Shown here: positions 24,573-33,618 of the stretch, piece after piece
How positions within the stretch are numbered: the stretch's first letter is position 1
Layout: the number at the start of each line of letters is the position of its first letter
Source of the DNA: an uncultured Negativibacillus sp.
GTDB lineage: Bacteria; Bacillota; Clostridia; Oscillospirales; Ruminococcaceae
Direction: 5' to 3'
Assembly (NCBI RefSeq): GCF_944388365.1
Contig: NZ_CALXIN010000010.1
Span: forward strand, 1-47,763
DNA: 47,763 nucleotides
Made by a program: the position numbers and the translations under genes
The notes under the pieces: generated by a model
Database searches by the model: none
Seen by the model: the letters and a program-made list of their open reading frames with translations, nothing else
Told to the model about the DNA's origin: nothing

Positions 24573-26579
24573 TTATTTTGCGTCATGCTCTGCCGCAATC
24601 GCTGCCATTTCCTCAGCGGTGTAACCATTGACGTTGGTCTCCCAGTTCTTCATTTTTTCGTTCTGGATACCGAACATCGCTTTCATCTTGCTGTATGGAT
24701 TGATCTTGGTCAGACACCAGCCGACGTTGTAGTAGTTTGGAATTGTCAGTGCATGCTGAATCATGTAAGCCTCTGCCTCGGCATAAGCCTGATAACGAGC
24801 ATCCAGGTCATCACAGATCTGGTTTGCAGCATCTACCATCGAGCTGAACTCTTTGTAGGTATCGAGCAGCGCCTTGTTGTTTTCATCCTCTACCAGATCA
24901 TTGACGTTGGAAAGTTTTCTGGTGTAGTATGCGCTGTCGTTGCCGTAAGTTTCCTGACCGACGTAGTTCTGCGGATCACCGTAGTCTGCGTTCCAGCCGG
25001 AAATGTTGATCGACTGCAGTTTTGGCTCATAGACTTCCTTGCTTGCGCTGGAAACGTAGGTCTTGATGTTGAGTGTTACAAAGTCATCGCCCAGGCTGTC
25101 GGAGAATACCTGTTTGAGAACGGTTGCACTGTCGAGTGCAGTCTGGTTGGAAGCTGCAATATAGTAGTCAACTTCAACCGGGAAGGTAACGCCTGCTGCG
25201 GTCAATTCTTCGATTGCCTGCTGTTTGTACTGTTCTGCCTTCTCAGCATCCAGTCTGACTGGGGTCTCGCCGTTTTCTTCCGGCAGACCAAGCTCTGCTC
25301 TTACCAGCTCGGTGTAGTCTGTTCCATCCGAAGTATAGAGCAGACCAGGCATCGAATAGAAGTTATTTTCACAGCTCATCGGGTTGACTGCATTGGTTCT
25401 GCTGAAGTATGGAGTCAGATCCAGGCCATAGTACCATGCAAGGCGGAATGCCTCGTTTGCAACAGCGGTATTCCAGTTGGTATCGACCGAGCCGTCCTCG
25501 GTTCTCTTATCATAGTTAAAGTGGAACTGATAAGAACGGAAGTCGTTTGGCCATTCGATCATCTGATCGTGGTAATCGTTGTTTTCGTCGCCGCTGATGG
25601 TCTTGACGTTGCTTTCGGTCAGGGAAACGTAGTCAACCTCACCGGTCTGATACAGCTGGAAGGCAACATCGTTGGATTCTACCATCTTGATGCTAACGGT
25701 ATTGAACAGTTTTGCATCGGTATCCCAGTACAGCGGGTTCTTGGTGAATACTTTTTCGTTGCCCTGGATATAGGAGGTCATGGTGTAGCAGCCGTTGTAC
25801 CACATATTGGTGTTATCCATCGAACGGATACCGTCAACGCCCAGCTCATCAACCAAGCCCTGTGCCATTGGATAGAGGCAGGCATACGCTGCAACGGTAT
25901 CAAAATATGGTTTCGCTTCGGTGCAGTGATAAATCAGAGTGTAATCGTCCGGCGTTTCCAGACCTACCATTTCACGGAATTTAGAACCCTCTCCGGCGGT
26001 CAGCGCATTCGCTTCCTCGGCAGACAGGCTCTTGGTATATTCATAGTACTCGGAAGCGCCCTCAATCATTTCCATTGGCATCGAAGTATTTGCCGAGTCA
26101 TTTTTATGGTAGTTGAGTACCCACTCAAGACCGGTTGCAAAATCCTGCGCGTTGCAATCAGCCATCTCTTCCCCGTTCATATTGACCCATTTCACGCCTT
26201 CACGGATATGGAAGGTCCAGGTCAGTCCACCATCTTCGGTGCCCCATTCCTCAGCAATAGCAGGCGCAAGCGAGCCATAACTGTCTACCTCCAACAGACC
26301 GTCGACCAGGTTGGTCAGGTACTGGAAATCCGCCGATGTTTCTGAATTGAGCAGGTTAAAAGTTGCCAGCTCGGAAGTTGCCAGCTTTGGAATAACCAGG
26401 TCGGTAATCTCATCTGCGCTGCTTTCTTCTTCGGCTTCTTCTGTCTCAGCAGAAGCATTCTCCTGTTTGTCGGTGGAGTTGCTTTCGCTTTCTGTCGTTG
26501 TGCCTGTACCGCCGCAGCCGCTCAGCACAAGAGCTGCTGTCAAAGCAAGCGCAAGCATTCTGGACAATGATTTCTTCAT
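24573..26579 (-). CDS. OppA/DppA-type peptide-binding lipoprotein C
   Basis: The 668-aa paralog has signal peptide MKKSLSRMLALALTAALVLSGC (Cys22) and a long acidic Ser/Thr/Glu tether (to ~residue 62). It shows the conserved family blocks WTFHIREGVKWVNMNGEE, YACLYPMAQGLVDELGVDG, CENNFYSMPGLLYTSDGTDY and GWNADYGDPQNYVGQE. GWN replaces the usual GWG at the last of these. The segment EWPNDFRSYQFHFNYDKR and the YFSRTNAVNPMSCENNFYSM stretch are nearly identical to copy D, so C and D are close relatives. Gene order P-A-B-C in tandem on one strand indicates duplication. GAAGGAGG is the ribosome site. Confidence 0.95.
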   Translation of the reverse strand: MKKSLSRMLALALTAALVLSGCGGTGTTTESESNSTDKQENASAETEEAEEESSADEITDLVIPKLATSELATFNLLNSETSADFQYLTNLVDGLLEVDSYGSLAPAIAEEWGTEDGGLTWTFHIREGVKWVNMNGEEMADCNAQDFATGLEWVLNYHKNDSANTSMPMEMIEGASEYYEYTKSLSAEEANALTAGEGSKFREMVGLETPDDYTLIYHCTEAKPYFDTVAAYACLYPMAQGLVDELGVDGIRSMDNTNMWYNGCYTMTSYIQGNEKVFTKNPLYWDTDAKLFNTVSIKMVESNDVAFQLYQTGEVDYVSLTESNVKTISGDENNDYHDQMIEWPNDFRSYQFHFNYDKRTEDGSVDTNWNTAVANEAFRLAWYYGLDLTPYFSRTNAVNPMSCENNFYSMPGLLYTSDGTDYTELVRAELGLPEENGETPVRLDAEKAEQYKQQAIEELTAAGVTFPVEVDYYIAASNQTALDSATVLKQVFSDSLGDDFVTLNIKTYVSSASKEVYEPKLQSINISGWNADYGDPQNYVGQETYGNDSAYYTRKLSNVNDLVEDENNKALLDTYKEFSSMVDAANQICDDLDARYQAYAEAEAYMIQHALTIPNYYNVGWCLTKINPYSKMKAMFGIQNEKMKNWETNVNGYTAEEMAAIAAEHDAK

Positions 26580-26694
26580 TACGAATCCTCCTTCGAACTA
26601 TGTTCAGTTCTGTGCATCCATCTTTCATAATGGACGTTCACACACAGTGAATGATTTTCGCCCGTAATATGTGCGGCAATCACTTTACTCGCTT

Positions 26695-26723
26695 ATGATA
26701 ACAGAACATAATCCACCTGTCAA
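26695..26723 (-). promoter_or_regulatory. Promoter of lipoprotein gene C
   Basis: TTGACA, 17 bases, TATCAT; predicted leader ~109 bases. Confidence 0.8.
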
Positions 26724-27194
26724 GAACAGAAGTTTATATTTTAGCACACTAAACAATTTTATTTTATATATACAATTAAATTGCACAATTATCCTCAGAT
26801 ATTCACAAAAATGAGAAAAAATACCGCTCATACGGCTTCACTACATCTTCACTTTATATTGATAAAATCATCTTCTTGCTTTTTAATAAATCTAAGTATA
26901 TACTTTATAATTGTGTCTATTTTGTGTCGGAGTATCTCTTTCACTTTATTTTAATACCAATTCTGATTTTTACTTGCAGAGAAACTTTTCCATCTTTTCT
27001 ATTATTATATGAGAATTGATGTACAAACCTTCCCCAAAGCAAAGTTTCCCCTGTTTTTCTTTCTCCTTTCCGCTTCTTTCTTTGAAAAAATATACACTAC
27101 CATTTTTGCTTTCAAAAAGCTTCCGACTAACTATTTTTCATAATATTGCCAATAATTTCGGGCAATTTGTCTCTTTTTTTGTAGGAAACATTGC
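26724..27194. other. Gene-free AT-rich divergent intergenic region
   Basis: This lies between lipoprotein gene C (minus) and the carboxypeptidase gene (plus). It is strongly AT-rich, with no credible open frame, RNA gene or long inverted repeat seen. Confidence 0.5.
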
Positions 27195-27223
27195 TTGTAA
27201 AGCAGAAACAAGGGATGTATAAT
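27195..27223 (+). promoter_or_regulatory. Promoter of the carboxypeptidase gene
   Basis: TTGTAA, 17 bases, TATAAT. The predicted start point is only ~16 bases before the ATG, so the leader is little more than the ribosome site. Confidence 0.7.
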
Positions 27224-27245
27224 AATGCAAAAAGGAGGGCAAAAA

Positions 27246-28955
27246 ATGAAAACTTATGTATTTGATCATTACTATACATATCCTGAGCTGACGCAGACAC
27301 TGCAGCAGCTGATGCAGGACTATCCTGATTTGATTCAGGTTGAGTCCATCTGCACCACTCCCGATCAGCACGAAGTATGGGCCGCTACGATCACCAACTT
27401 TGCCACCGGTGATCCTCTCAAAAAGCCTGCCTACTACGCGGACGGCAACCATCATGCCGGTGAGGTAACCGGTTCGATGGCTGCGCTGGGACTGATCGTC
27501 AAACTGGTTCAGGGATATGGCAATCAGGAAAATATCACCACTCTGCTCGACCACTCGACGGTTTATGTCATCCCGCGTATCAGTCCCGATGGTGCAGAGC
27601 TGATTCTGACCACACCGGAACAGTTCCGTTCGGTCAATCGTCCTTACCCTTATGATGAAATGACACCTGGACTGCATCCAAAAGATATGGATGGCGACGG
27701 TGTCATCCGCATGATGCGCGTCAAAGATGCAAACGGCGTCTGGAAACCAATGGACAAAGACCCGCGTATTTTGGTAAAACGTTCTCCGTCCGACTTCGGC
27801 GGCACCTATTATAATCTCTATCCAGAGGGCGAAATCCTTGGTTATGACGGTCTGCACATCCAGCCAGGCGAGGGCAAGTGGAATCTGGACTTCAACCGAA
27901 ACTATCCGCTGGGATGGTTTCCGGAGTCTCGTCAGCCAGGTGCCGGCGCTTACCCGCTGAGCAATCCGGAAAACAAGGCTGTGGCAGAGTTTGTACTCTC
28001 CCATCCTAACATCTGCTGCGGCGTCACCTTCCACACCTCGGGCGGCTGCTACATCTATCCACCTGGCACAAAACCGGAAGCACAGGCAGACAGCCGTGAC
28101 ATGCGGATGTTCAAGGAAATCGGCGCCATGGCAACCGAAGAAACCGGCTACGGCTGCTTCAACATCTTCGATGCTTTTCTGACCGATACTGTCAACTACT
28201 CCTCCGGCGCCTTTGACGACTGGATGTATCAGTGCCAGGGCATCCCGACTTATACCGCTGAACTGTGGGATCTGGCGATCCGCGCCGGTGTTCCTGACGT
28301 TTATCCGCGCACTAAACCAGTTTCCGATCAGCAGCAGGCTGAAAATATCTATCTGTGCTATCAGTGGCTGGATGCCAACGCACAGAACAACCCTGTTCCT
28401 GCCATTCTTCCGTGGACCGAGTTTGAGCATCCGCAGCTCGGAACGGTCGAGATCGGCGGTCTGGACTTCAAATTCACCTGGCAGAACTGTCCTGTTGGAT
28501 ATTTGGAGCAGGAGGTGGAGAAGAACGTCAACTTCTGCCTGAGAATGGCCGCTACCCTGCCACACCTTCAGATCGAATCGTTTACCGCTGAAAAGCAGGC
28601 AGAGGGCGTTTACCAGATCACTGCCGTTGTCCGCAACGCCGGTTATCTGCCGACCTTTGTCTGCAACGAAGCAAAGACACTGCGGGTAGATCATCCTCTG
28701 AAGGCAAAACTGACCCTGGACGGAACCATCCTCACCGACACTCCCGAGGAAATCGGACATCTGGAAGGCTTCAGTGGTGTCAAGAACTACAAGCTGAACA
28801 ACAATTCCTATGGATACAGCAATGTGAAAGCATACTACCAGCCGGAATATCTGAAGAAACTCAGCTGGATGGTTGCTGCTCCTGCCGGTACATCGGTCAG
28901 CCTCTGGGTAGGCAACGATAAGAGCGGATCTATAAGCGCTTCGATTACACTGTAA
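27246..28955 (+). CDS. M14-family zinc carboxypeptidase, cytosolic
   Basis: The 569-aa protein removes C-terminal residues from peptides, judged from the M14 fold. The zinc site is GNHHAGEVTG (HxxE, near residue 70) and the later His in GVTFHTSGG. The catalytic Glu is probably in PTYTAELWDLA. Substrate-binding Asn-Arg appears as DFNRNYPLGW. The C-terminal ~140 residues form a beta-rich accessory region (ESFTAEKQAEGVYQITAVVRN). No signal peptide or membrane helix is present, so it should act inside the cell. Start: GGAGGG lies 7 bases before ATG 27246; an ATG 21 bases upstream precedes that site and is unlikely. It is the only plus-strand gene within the left part of the lipoprotein array and fits a peptide-use pathway. 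Confidence 0.92.
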   Translation: MKTYVFDHYYTYPELTQTLQQLMQDYPDLIQVESICTTPDQHEVWAATITNFATGDPLKKPAYYADGNHHAGEVTGSMAALGLIVKLVQGYGNQENITTLLDHSTVYVIPRISPDGAELILTTPEQFRSVNRPYPYDEMTPGLHPKDMDGDGVIRMMRVKDANGVWKPMDKDPRILVKRSPSDFGGTYYNLYPEGEILGYDGLHIQPGEGKWNLDFNRNYPLGWFPESRQPGAGAYPLSNPENKAVAEFVLSHPNICCGVTFHTSGGCYIYPPGTKPEAQADSRDMRMFKEIGAMATEETGYGCFNIFDAFLTDTVNYSSGAFDDWMYQCQGIPTYTAELWDLAIRAGVPDVYPRTKPVSDQQQAENIYLCYQWLDANAQNNPVPAILPWTEFEHPQLGTVEIGGLDFKFTWQNCPVGYLEQEVEKNVNFCLRMAATLPHLQIESFTAEKQAEGVYQITAVVRNAGYLPTFVCNEAKTLRVDHPLKAKLTLDGTILTDTPEEIGHLEGFSGVKNYKLNNNSYGYSNVKAYYQPEYLKKLSWMVAAPAGTSVSLWVGNDKSGSISASITL

Positions 28956-28975
28956 CAACATCACCTGTATCATAG

Positions 28976-29022
28976 CAACAAAAAAGCTCACACGTTTTTG
29001 AACGTGTGAGCTTTTTTTGTTG
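28976..29022. terminator. Bidirectional terminator between the carboxypeptidase and lipoprotein gene D
   Basis: CAACAAAAAAGCTCACACGTT and its complement (one extra T) form a long stem with loop TTTG. It serves both converging genes. Confidence 0.88.
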
Positions 29023-31005
29023 CTATTGATTCGCCTCATGTTCTGCAGCGATCTTTTCCATTTCTTCGGTAGTATATCCTTCAGCATTGGTTTCCCAGTT
29101 TTTCATCTTCTCATTCTGGCAACCAAACATCGCCTTCATCTTGCTATACGGGTTGATTTTGGTCAGAACCCAACCAATATTATAGTAAGCTGGCATTGTT
29201 AATACGTGCTGAATCATATAAGCTTCTGCTTTCGCATAAGCCTCCAGTCGTGCATCCATATCATCGTGGATTGCATCGGCCGCTTCTACCAAACTCGTGT
29301 ACTCTTTATAAGTATCCAACAGGTCTTTTGTTTTTTCGTTTTCTTCTACATCGTTGATATTAGAAACTGTTTTTGTGTAATATGCAGTATCATTTCCGTA
29401 AGTTTCCTGTCCAAGGTAATTTTGAGGATCGCCATAGTCTGCACCCCAACCGGAAATATTGATTGACTGCAGTTTCGGATTATAAACTTCCTGCGATGCA
29501 CTGGAAACATATGTCTTAATATTCATCTGGACGAAATCGTCTCCCAAGCTATCCGAAATTGCCTGTTTCAAAACATTGGCACTGTCTAAGGCTGCCTGAT
29601 TGCTGGCAGCGATATAATGATCTACCATTACTGGGAAAGTTACGCCTAAATCTGTTAATTCCTTGATTGCCTGCTGTTTATATTGAGCAAGTTTATCTGC
29701 ATCCAATCTGGCAGGAGTCTCTCCATTTGCTTCTGGCAGACCCAATTCTTTTCTTATCAACTCTGTATAATCTGTTCCATCCGAGGTGTAAATCAATCCC
29801 TTCATGGAATAGAAATTGTTTTCGCAGCTCATCGGGTTGACTGCATTAGTTCTGCTGAAATAAGGTGTAAGATCAAGTCCATAATACCAGCAAAGTCGAA
29901 ATGCTTCATTTGCAATCGCTGTATTCCAGTTTTCATCCGGAGTTCCATCTTCATTACGTTTATCATAATTAAAATGGAATTGGTAAGAACGGAAATCAGT
30001 CGGCCATTCAATCATCTGATTGTGGTATGTATTATTTTCATCACCATTGATCGTATTGACATTGCTCTCTGTCAATGAAACATAATCCAGTTCTCCCGAT
30101 TGATACATCTGAAATGCAATATCGTTGGATTCCACCATTTTAATGGTAACAGTATTAAATCTCTTACAATCCTGATCCCAATATTTTGGGTTCTTGGTGA
30201 ATACCTTTTCATTGCCTGGTACAAATGTTGTCATAAGATAGCAACCATTGTACCACATATTCTCATTGTTCATGCTTTTAACGCCATCAACACCCAGTTC
30301 ATCTACCATTGCCTGAGAAAGTGGGTACATACCAGCCCAGATTGCAACAGTATCAAAATAGGTTTTTTCAGCGACACAACGATAGGTAATGGTATGTTCA
30401 TCAGGTGTAGAAATTCCAACCATTTCCTGGAATTTAGAGCCTTCTCCGGCTGTTAATGCATAAGCTTCTTCCTGTGTCAGTGTCTTGGTATACTCATAAT
30501 ATTCCTTCGCACCATCAATCAATTCCATTGGCTGCGAAGTATGGGCTGATTCATTCTTATAGAAGTTCAGCACCCATTCCATACCAGTTGCAAAATCATA
30601 GGATGTGCAATCTGCTTTTTCATTTCCGTCAACGTCTACCCATTTTACTCCATCCCGGATCTTAAAAGTCCAACTCAAACCGTTGTCCTCTGTTCCCCAA
30701 TCTTCTGCAATTGCCGGTACCAGCCTGCCATAAGAGTCAGCCTCCAGCAGGGCATCCCACATATTGGTCAAAAATTGTGTCTCCGCAGATAATTCCGAGT
30801 AAAGAATGTTAAATGTAGATAATTCCGATGTCGCTATTTTAGGAATGACCAAATCTTCAATTTCATTGAGATTTTCCTGTTCATCTACATCTGCTGTTGT
30901 CTGCGACGAGTCGCTTTGTTTCTCACCGGATGCAGTAGAACAACCACTCAACATCAAAGAACTTACCAACAATAAAGCTACCAACCTCCGAAACATTTTT
31001 TTCAT
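29023..31005 (-). CDS. OppA/DppA-type peptide-binding lipoprotein D (AT-rich copy)
   Basis: The 660-aa paralog has Cys22 in LMLSGC and a short Ser/Gln tether. Family blocks present are WTFKIRDGVKWVDVDGNE, IWAGMYPLSQAMVDELGVDG, CENNFYSMKGLIYTSDGTDY and GWGADYGDPQNYLGQE. The protein is intact and close to copy C (EWPTDFRSYQFHFNYDKR, YFSRTNAVNPMSCEN). Its codons differ, though. The block for GDPQNYLGQETYGND uses CAA, AAT, CTT and GGA, where A-C, E and F prefer CAG, AAC and CTG. The drift towards A/T suggests lower expression, relaxed codon selection or separate acquisition. AGGAGGAAG precedes the ATG. Confidence 0.95.
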   Translation of the reverse strand: MKKMFRRLVALLLVSSLMLSGCSTASGEKQSDSSQTTADVDEQENLNEIEDLVIPKIATSELSTFNILYSELSAETQFLTNMWDALLEADSYGRLVPAIAEDWGTEDNGLSWTFKIRDGVKWVDVDGNEKADCTSYDFATGMEWVLNFYKNESAHTSQPMELIDGAKEYYEYTKTLTQEEAYALTAGEGSKFQEMVGISTPDEHTITYRCVAEKTYFDTVAIWAGMYPLSQAMVDELGVDGVKSMNNENMWYNGCYLMTTFVPGNEKVFTKNPKYWDQDCKRFNTVTIKMVESNDIAFQMYQSGELDYVSLTESNVNTINGDENNTYHNQMIEWPTDFRSYQFHFNYDKRNEDGTPDENWNTAIANEAFRLCWYYGLDLTPYFSRTNAVNPMSCENNFYSMKGLIYTSDGTDYTELIRKELGLPEANGETPARLDADKLAQYKQQAIKELTDLGVTFPVMVDHYIAASNQAALDSANVLKQAISDSLGDDFVQMNIKTYVSSASQEVYNPKLQSINISGWGADYGDPQNYLGQETYGNDTAYYTKTVSNINDVEENEKTKDLLDTYKEYTSLVEAADAIHDDMDARLEAYAKAEAYMIQHVLTMPAYYNIGWVLTKINPYSKMKAMFGCQNEKMKNWETNAEGYTTEEMEKIAAEHEANQ

Positions 31006-31082
31006 TGCTCTTCCTCCTCACAAAATCTTTGATTTTTTAATTTTTTGTTCTTTAAAAATATTGTGGTTACTTTACTTACTTT

Positions 31083-31111
31083 AGGATAGCAAAAGAGGAA
31101 TTAGTTGTCAA
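31083..31111 (-). promoter_or_regulatory. Promoter of lipoprotein gene D
   Basis: TTGACA, 17 bases, TATCCT; predicted leader ~71 bases, the shortest in the family. The region 31112-31260 is AT-rich with no gene. Confidence 0.75.
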
Positions 31112-31260
31112 TATATACAGTTAATATTCATTATTTAAACCAAAAACTGATTTAAAATCCTAATTAAAATGACAACTCCTTTTTTCTCCATCAATATCTA
31201 TCTGTTTTAAAATAGCTTATTTAATAATAATAATAAAGTATTTGCTTTATTTTAAATAGA

Positions 31261-31290
31261 AAATAAAAGCAGGTCTACACCTGCTCTATT
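31261..31290 (-). terminator. Terminator of the MnmM-like gene
   Basis: GCAGGT/ACCTGC with loop GTAG, followed by TTTTATTTT on the minus strand, starts right after the stop codon. Confidence 0.85.
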
Positions 31291-31291
31291 T

Positions 31292-31855
31292 TTAAATCTG
31301 TTTGAGAATAAACACCGGAATCGGAGGATTATTGGGACGGTTTGCAAACTCGGTAATCAGCACCGTGTACTGTTTGCTGTCGATGGTGCGGAAATACTCC
31401 ATCAGTGCATCCTTTTCCTCAAAGCCGCTGTCTCCTCCATAGTAGACACACAGGCTCATCAGTCCACCTGGTTTGAGCAGCTTCAAGCCTTTTTCGATGG
31501 CAGGAATGCTGGTCGCCGGTGTAGTGAAGATGCTGTGATCTCCTCCTGGCAGATAGCCAAAATTAAAGGTGATGCAATCTACGCTCTCCGGCTGGGCATA
31601 CTGATCCATATTGCTGTGGCTGTCCAGAATAACCTGAGCTATCTGCGCATAGCCTTGCTCCTGAAGCAGCTCGCGGGTGGAATCCACCGCCTGCTGCTGA
31701 ATATCAAAGGCGATCACTCTGCCGCTCTCTCCCACCAGACTGCACAAAAAGGCGGTATCATGGCCTCGGCCTGCCGTGGCGTCGATACAGAAATCTCCCG
31801 CTTTCACCTTTTCTTCGATAATTTTATGGGCAACTCCCAGTGTGTTCAGCTTCAC
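31292..31855 (-). CDS. mnmM: Class I SAM methyltransferase, MnmM/YtqB-like
   Basis: The 187-aa Rossmann methyltransferase has SAM motif I DATAGRGHDTAFLCSLVG, the acidic end of strand 2 in VIAFDIQQQA, and FNFGYLPGGDHSI as motif IV. LKPGGLMSLCVYYGGDSGFEEKDA and the C-terminal NRPNNPPIPVFILKQI match what I recall of B. subtilis YtqB, shown to be MnmM. That enzyme methylates nm5s2U34 to mnm5s2U34 in tRNA wobble positions. Start is GTG, with AAAAGGAG ten bases upstream. The gene stands alone between lipoprotein D and the glycine operon, and its function seems unrelated to either. Confidence 0.8.
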   Translation of the reverse strand: MKLNTLGVAHKIIEEKVKAGDFCIDATAGRGHDTAFLCSLVGESGRVIAFDIQQQAVDSTRELLQEQGYAQIAQVILDSHSNMDQYAQPESVDCITFNFGYLPGGDHSIFTTPATSIPAIEKGLKLLKPGGLMSLCVYYGGDSGFEEKDALMEYFRTIDSKQYTVLITEFANRPNNPPIPVFILKQI

Positions 31856-31861
31856 GTTTGT

Positions 31862-32132
31862 CGCTCTCCTTTTACTGACAAATTTATATTGTCTACATTA
31901 TATCAGATTTCTTTTTCTCCTACAATTCTCTCCGGATTTTATTTCTGCTGACGATTTCACTCTTCATTTTTGTACCTGATAACTAATTTTGAAGCTTTCG
32001 GAGGATATTTCTCCATCTTCTCTGCCCCCAAATTTATTTTGTTTCTCCAAAAGGTGTATTGATTTTTGTGTAAATTGTGTATTTGTGTTAACTTTAACAA
32101 TTATTTTTATGCTTGTTAAACAAATAACTTCA
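31862..32132. other. AT-rich region upstream of the glycine operon
   Basis: There is no convincing gene. TTGTTAAACAAATAAC near 32114 partly resembles a Rex half-site but is weak. Confidence 0.4.
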
Positions 32133-32161
32133 TTGACAAAACCATTTCTCCATCCTATAAT
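32133..32161 (+). promoter_or_regulatory. Consensus promoter of the gcv operon
   Basis: TTGACA, exactly 17 bases, TATAAT: a full match to the sigma-A consensus. It lies about 25 bases upstream of the riboswitch. Such a strong promoter implies that control is exerted downstream, by the RNA. Confidence 0.92.
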
Positions 32162-32183
32162 GAACTTGTCAAGTGAATCATTC

Positions 32184-32350
32184 GGATGAAGAAACCGAGA
32201 GATACCACCCGAAAGAGTGGAGCCAACGGGGAAAACACGCAAAATCTCTCTGGCAAAAGAATCGGTTTTGGACGAAACTTTGTAAAGCCGCAATTGCGGC
32301 ACCAGGTATGCAACCTCAGGCAGGTCTTTGAGCAGAAACCGCCCGAGGGA
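32184..32350 (+). ncRNA. Glycine riboswitch (one clear aptamer, divergent second domain)
   Basis: GAGAGAT (32197-32203) pairs with ATCTCTC (32244-32250), followed by TGGCAAAAGAATCGG. These equal the conserved stem and the CUCUC-AGGCAAAAGGAC core of glycine aptamers. ACCGA/TCGGT closes the base. A second structured part follows, with GCCGC/GCGGC (32287-32300), CCTCAGGCAGG, and a CCTC...GAGG stem ending near 32347. It resembles a reduced second aptamer or an accessory stem, less certainly. Position before gcvT makes the assignment firm. Glycine binding is known to switch such operons on. Confidence 0.85.
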
Positions 32351-32370
32351 ATCTTACAAGGTCTTATTTA

Positions 32371-32415
32371 GCAGAGGCGTGGAGGTAAGGATACTTCTGT
32401 GCCTCTGCTTTCTTA
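32371..32415 (+). terminator. Riboswitch expression-platform hairpin
   Basis: GCAGAGGCGTGGAGGTA and TACTTCTGTGCCTCTGC form a 17-bp stem (some G-U) with loop AGGA, followed by TTTCTTAT. A competing pairing is possible between ATCTTAC (32351-32357) and GTAAGGAT (32385-32392), which would break the stem and act as antiterminator. The U tract is weak, so read-through may be appreciable. Confidence 0.6.
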
Positions 32416-32455
32416 TACCCTGTTTTATTCTATCACTAAAAAAGGAGTGTTTTTT

Positions 32456-33538
32456 ATGGAACTTAAAACGCCTTTATATGATGTTCATGTCGCTCTGGGT
32501 GGCAAGATCGTTCCCTTTGCCGGCTACCTGCTGCCGGTACAGTACCCAACTGGTGTCATCACCGAACACATGGCTGTCAGAGAAAAAGCCGGCCTGTTCG
32601 ATGTTTCCCACATGGGTGAGATCGTCCTCTCCGGTCCGGATGCACTCAACAACGTCCAGATGCTGCTGACCAACAACTTCGACGATATGGAGGATGGTCA
32701 GGTTCGTTACAGCCCGATGTGCAACGACAAGGGCGGCGTTGTGGATGACCTCATCGTCTACCGCATCCGCAGCGACTGCTACATGATGGTTGTCAACGCT
32801 GCCAACCACGACAAAGACGCTGCATGGATCTCCTCTCACCTGACCGGCGACGTTCAGTTCGAGGACTACTCCGACCGCATTGCACAGGTTGCTCTTCAGG
32901 GCCCGCAGTCCGAAGCCATTCTGGAAAAGGTTTGTGCAAAGGAAAACATTCCTCCAAAATATTACACCTACACCAAGGATGTCGAGGTTGCAGGCTGCCG
33001 CAGCATCGTTTCCCGTACCGGTTACACCGGTGAGGACGGCTTCGAAGTTTACTGTGCAAAGGAAGATGCCGTCAAGGTTTGGAACGCACTGCTGGAAGCA
33101 GGCAAGGAAAATGGCCTGATCCCATGCGGACTGGGCGCAAGAGATACCCTGCGTCTGGAAGCAGGCATGCCGCTGTACGGACATGAGATGAACGACGAAA
33201 TCACTCCAAAGCAGACCGGCCTTGGTATCTTCGTCAAGATGGATAAGCAAGACTTCATCGGCAAGAAAGCGATGGAGGAAATGGGAACTCCAACCGTTAA
33301 ACGCTGCGGCCTGAAGATCACCGGTCGAGGCATCGCCCGTGAAAACTGCCCTGTTTATGTCGGCGACCGTCAGATCGGCCACACCACCTCCGGTACCCAT
33401 TGTCCATACCTGGGCGGTGCTTATGCAATGGCCATCGTCGAAAAAGAGCCTGCTCCGCTGGGCAGCACCGTTGAGGTAGAGGTTCGCGGCAAACGCATCC
33501 CTGCCGAAGTTGTCAAAGTACAGTTCTACAAACGCTAA
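32456..33538 (+). CDS. gcvT: Glycine cleavage T protein (aminomethyltransferase)
   Basis: It transfers the methylene carbon from aminomethyl-lipoyl GcvH to THF and releases ammonia. The 360-aa length is normal. MELKTPLYDVHVALGGKIVPFAGYLLPVQYP, FDVSHMGEI, SRTGYTGEDGFEVY, PCGLGARDTLRLEAGMPLYG and HTTSGTHCPYLGGAYAMA are family signatures. The start follows AAAAAGGAG. First gene of the riboswitch-controlled operon; it delivers 5,10-methylene-THF that can feed purine synthesis. Confidence 0.97.
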   Translation: MELKTPLYDVHVALGGKIVPFAGYLLPVQYPTGVITEHMAVREKAGLFDVSHMGEIVLSGPDALNNVQMLLTNNFDDMEDGQVRYSPMCNDKGGVVDDLIVYRIRSDCYMMVVNAANHDKDAAWISSHLTGDVQFEDYSDRIAQVALQGPQSEAILEKVCAKENIPPKYYTYTKDVEVAGCRSIVSRTGYTGEDGFEVYCAKEDAVKVWNALLEAGKENGLIPCGLGARDTLRLEAGMPLYGHEMNDEITPKQTGLGIFVKMDKQDFIGKKAMEEMGTPTVKRCGLKITGRGIARENCPVYVGDRQIGHTTSGTHCPYLGGAYAMAIVEKEPAPLGSTVEVEVRGKRIPAEVVKVQFYKR

Positions 33539-33540
33539 GC

Positions 33541-33561
33541 AAAAAGCATCTCTGCTTTTTT
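33541..33561 (+). terminator. Weak hairpin between gcvT and gcvH
   Basis: AAAAAGCA/TGCTTTTT with loop TCTC begins right after the gcvT stop codon. It has few G-C pairs, so it is probably a processing or stabilising element. No promoter is obvious before gcvH. Confidence 0.35.
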
Positions 33562-33618
33562 AAACGATACTAAACTACAAGATCATCTGATTCATACTGA
33601 TTAAGGAGGACTTTTACT

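Noticed and set aside
27138..29087. 649-codon minus-strand frame opposite the carboxypeptidase
   Set aside because: The plus-strand M14 protein has zinc motifs, a promoter and a ribosome site; the antisense translation has no recognisable domain.
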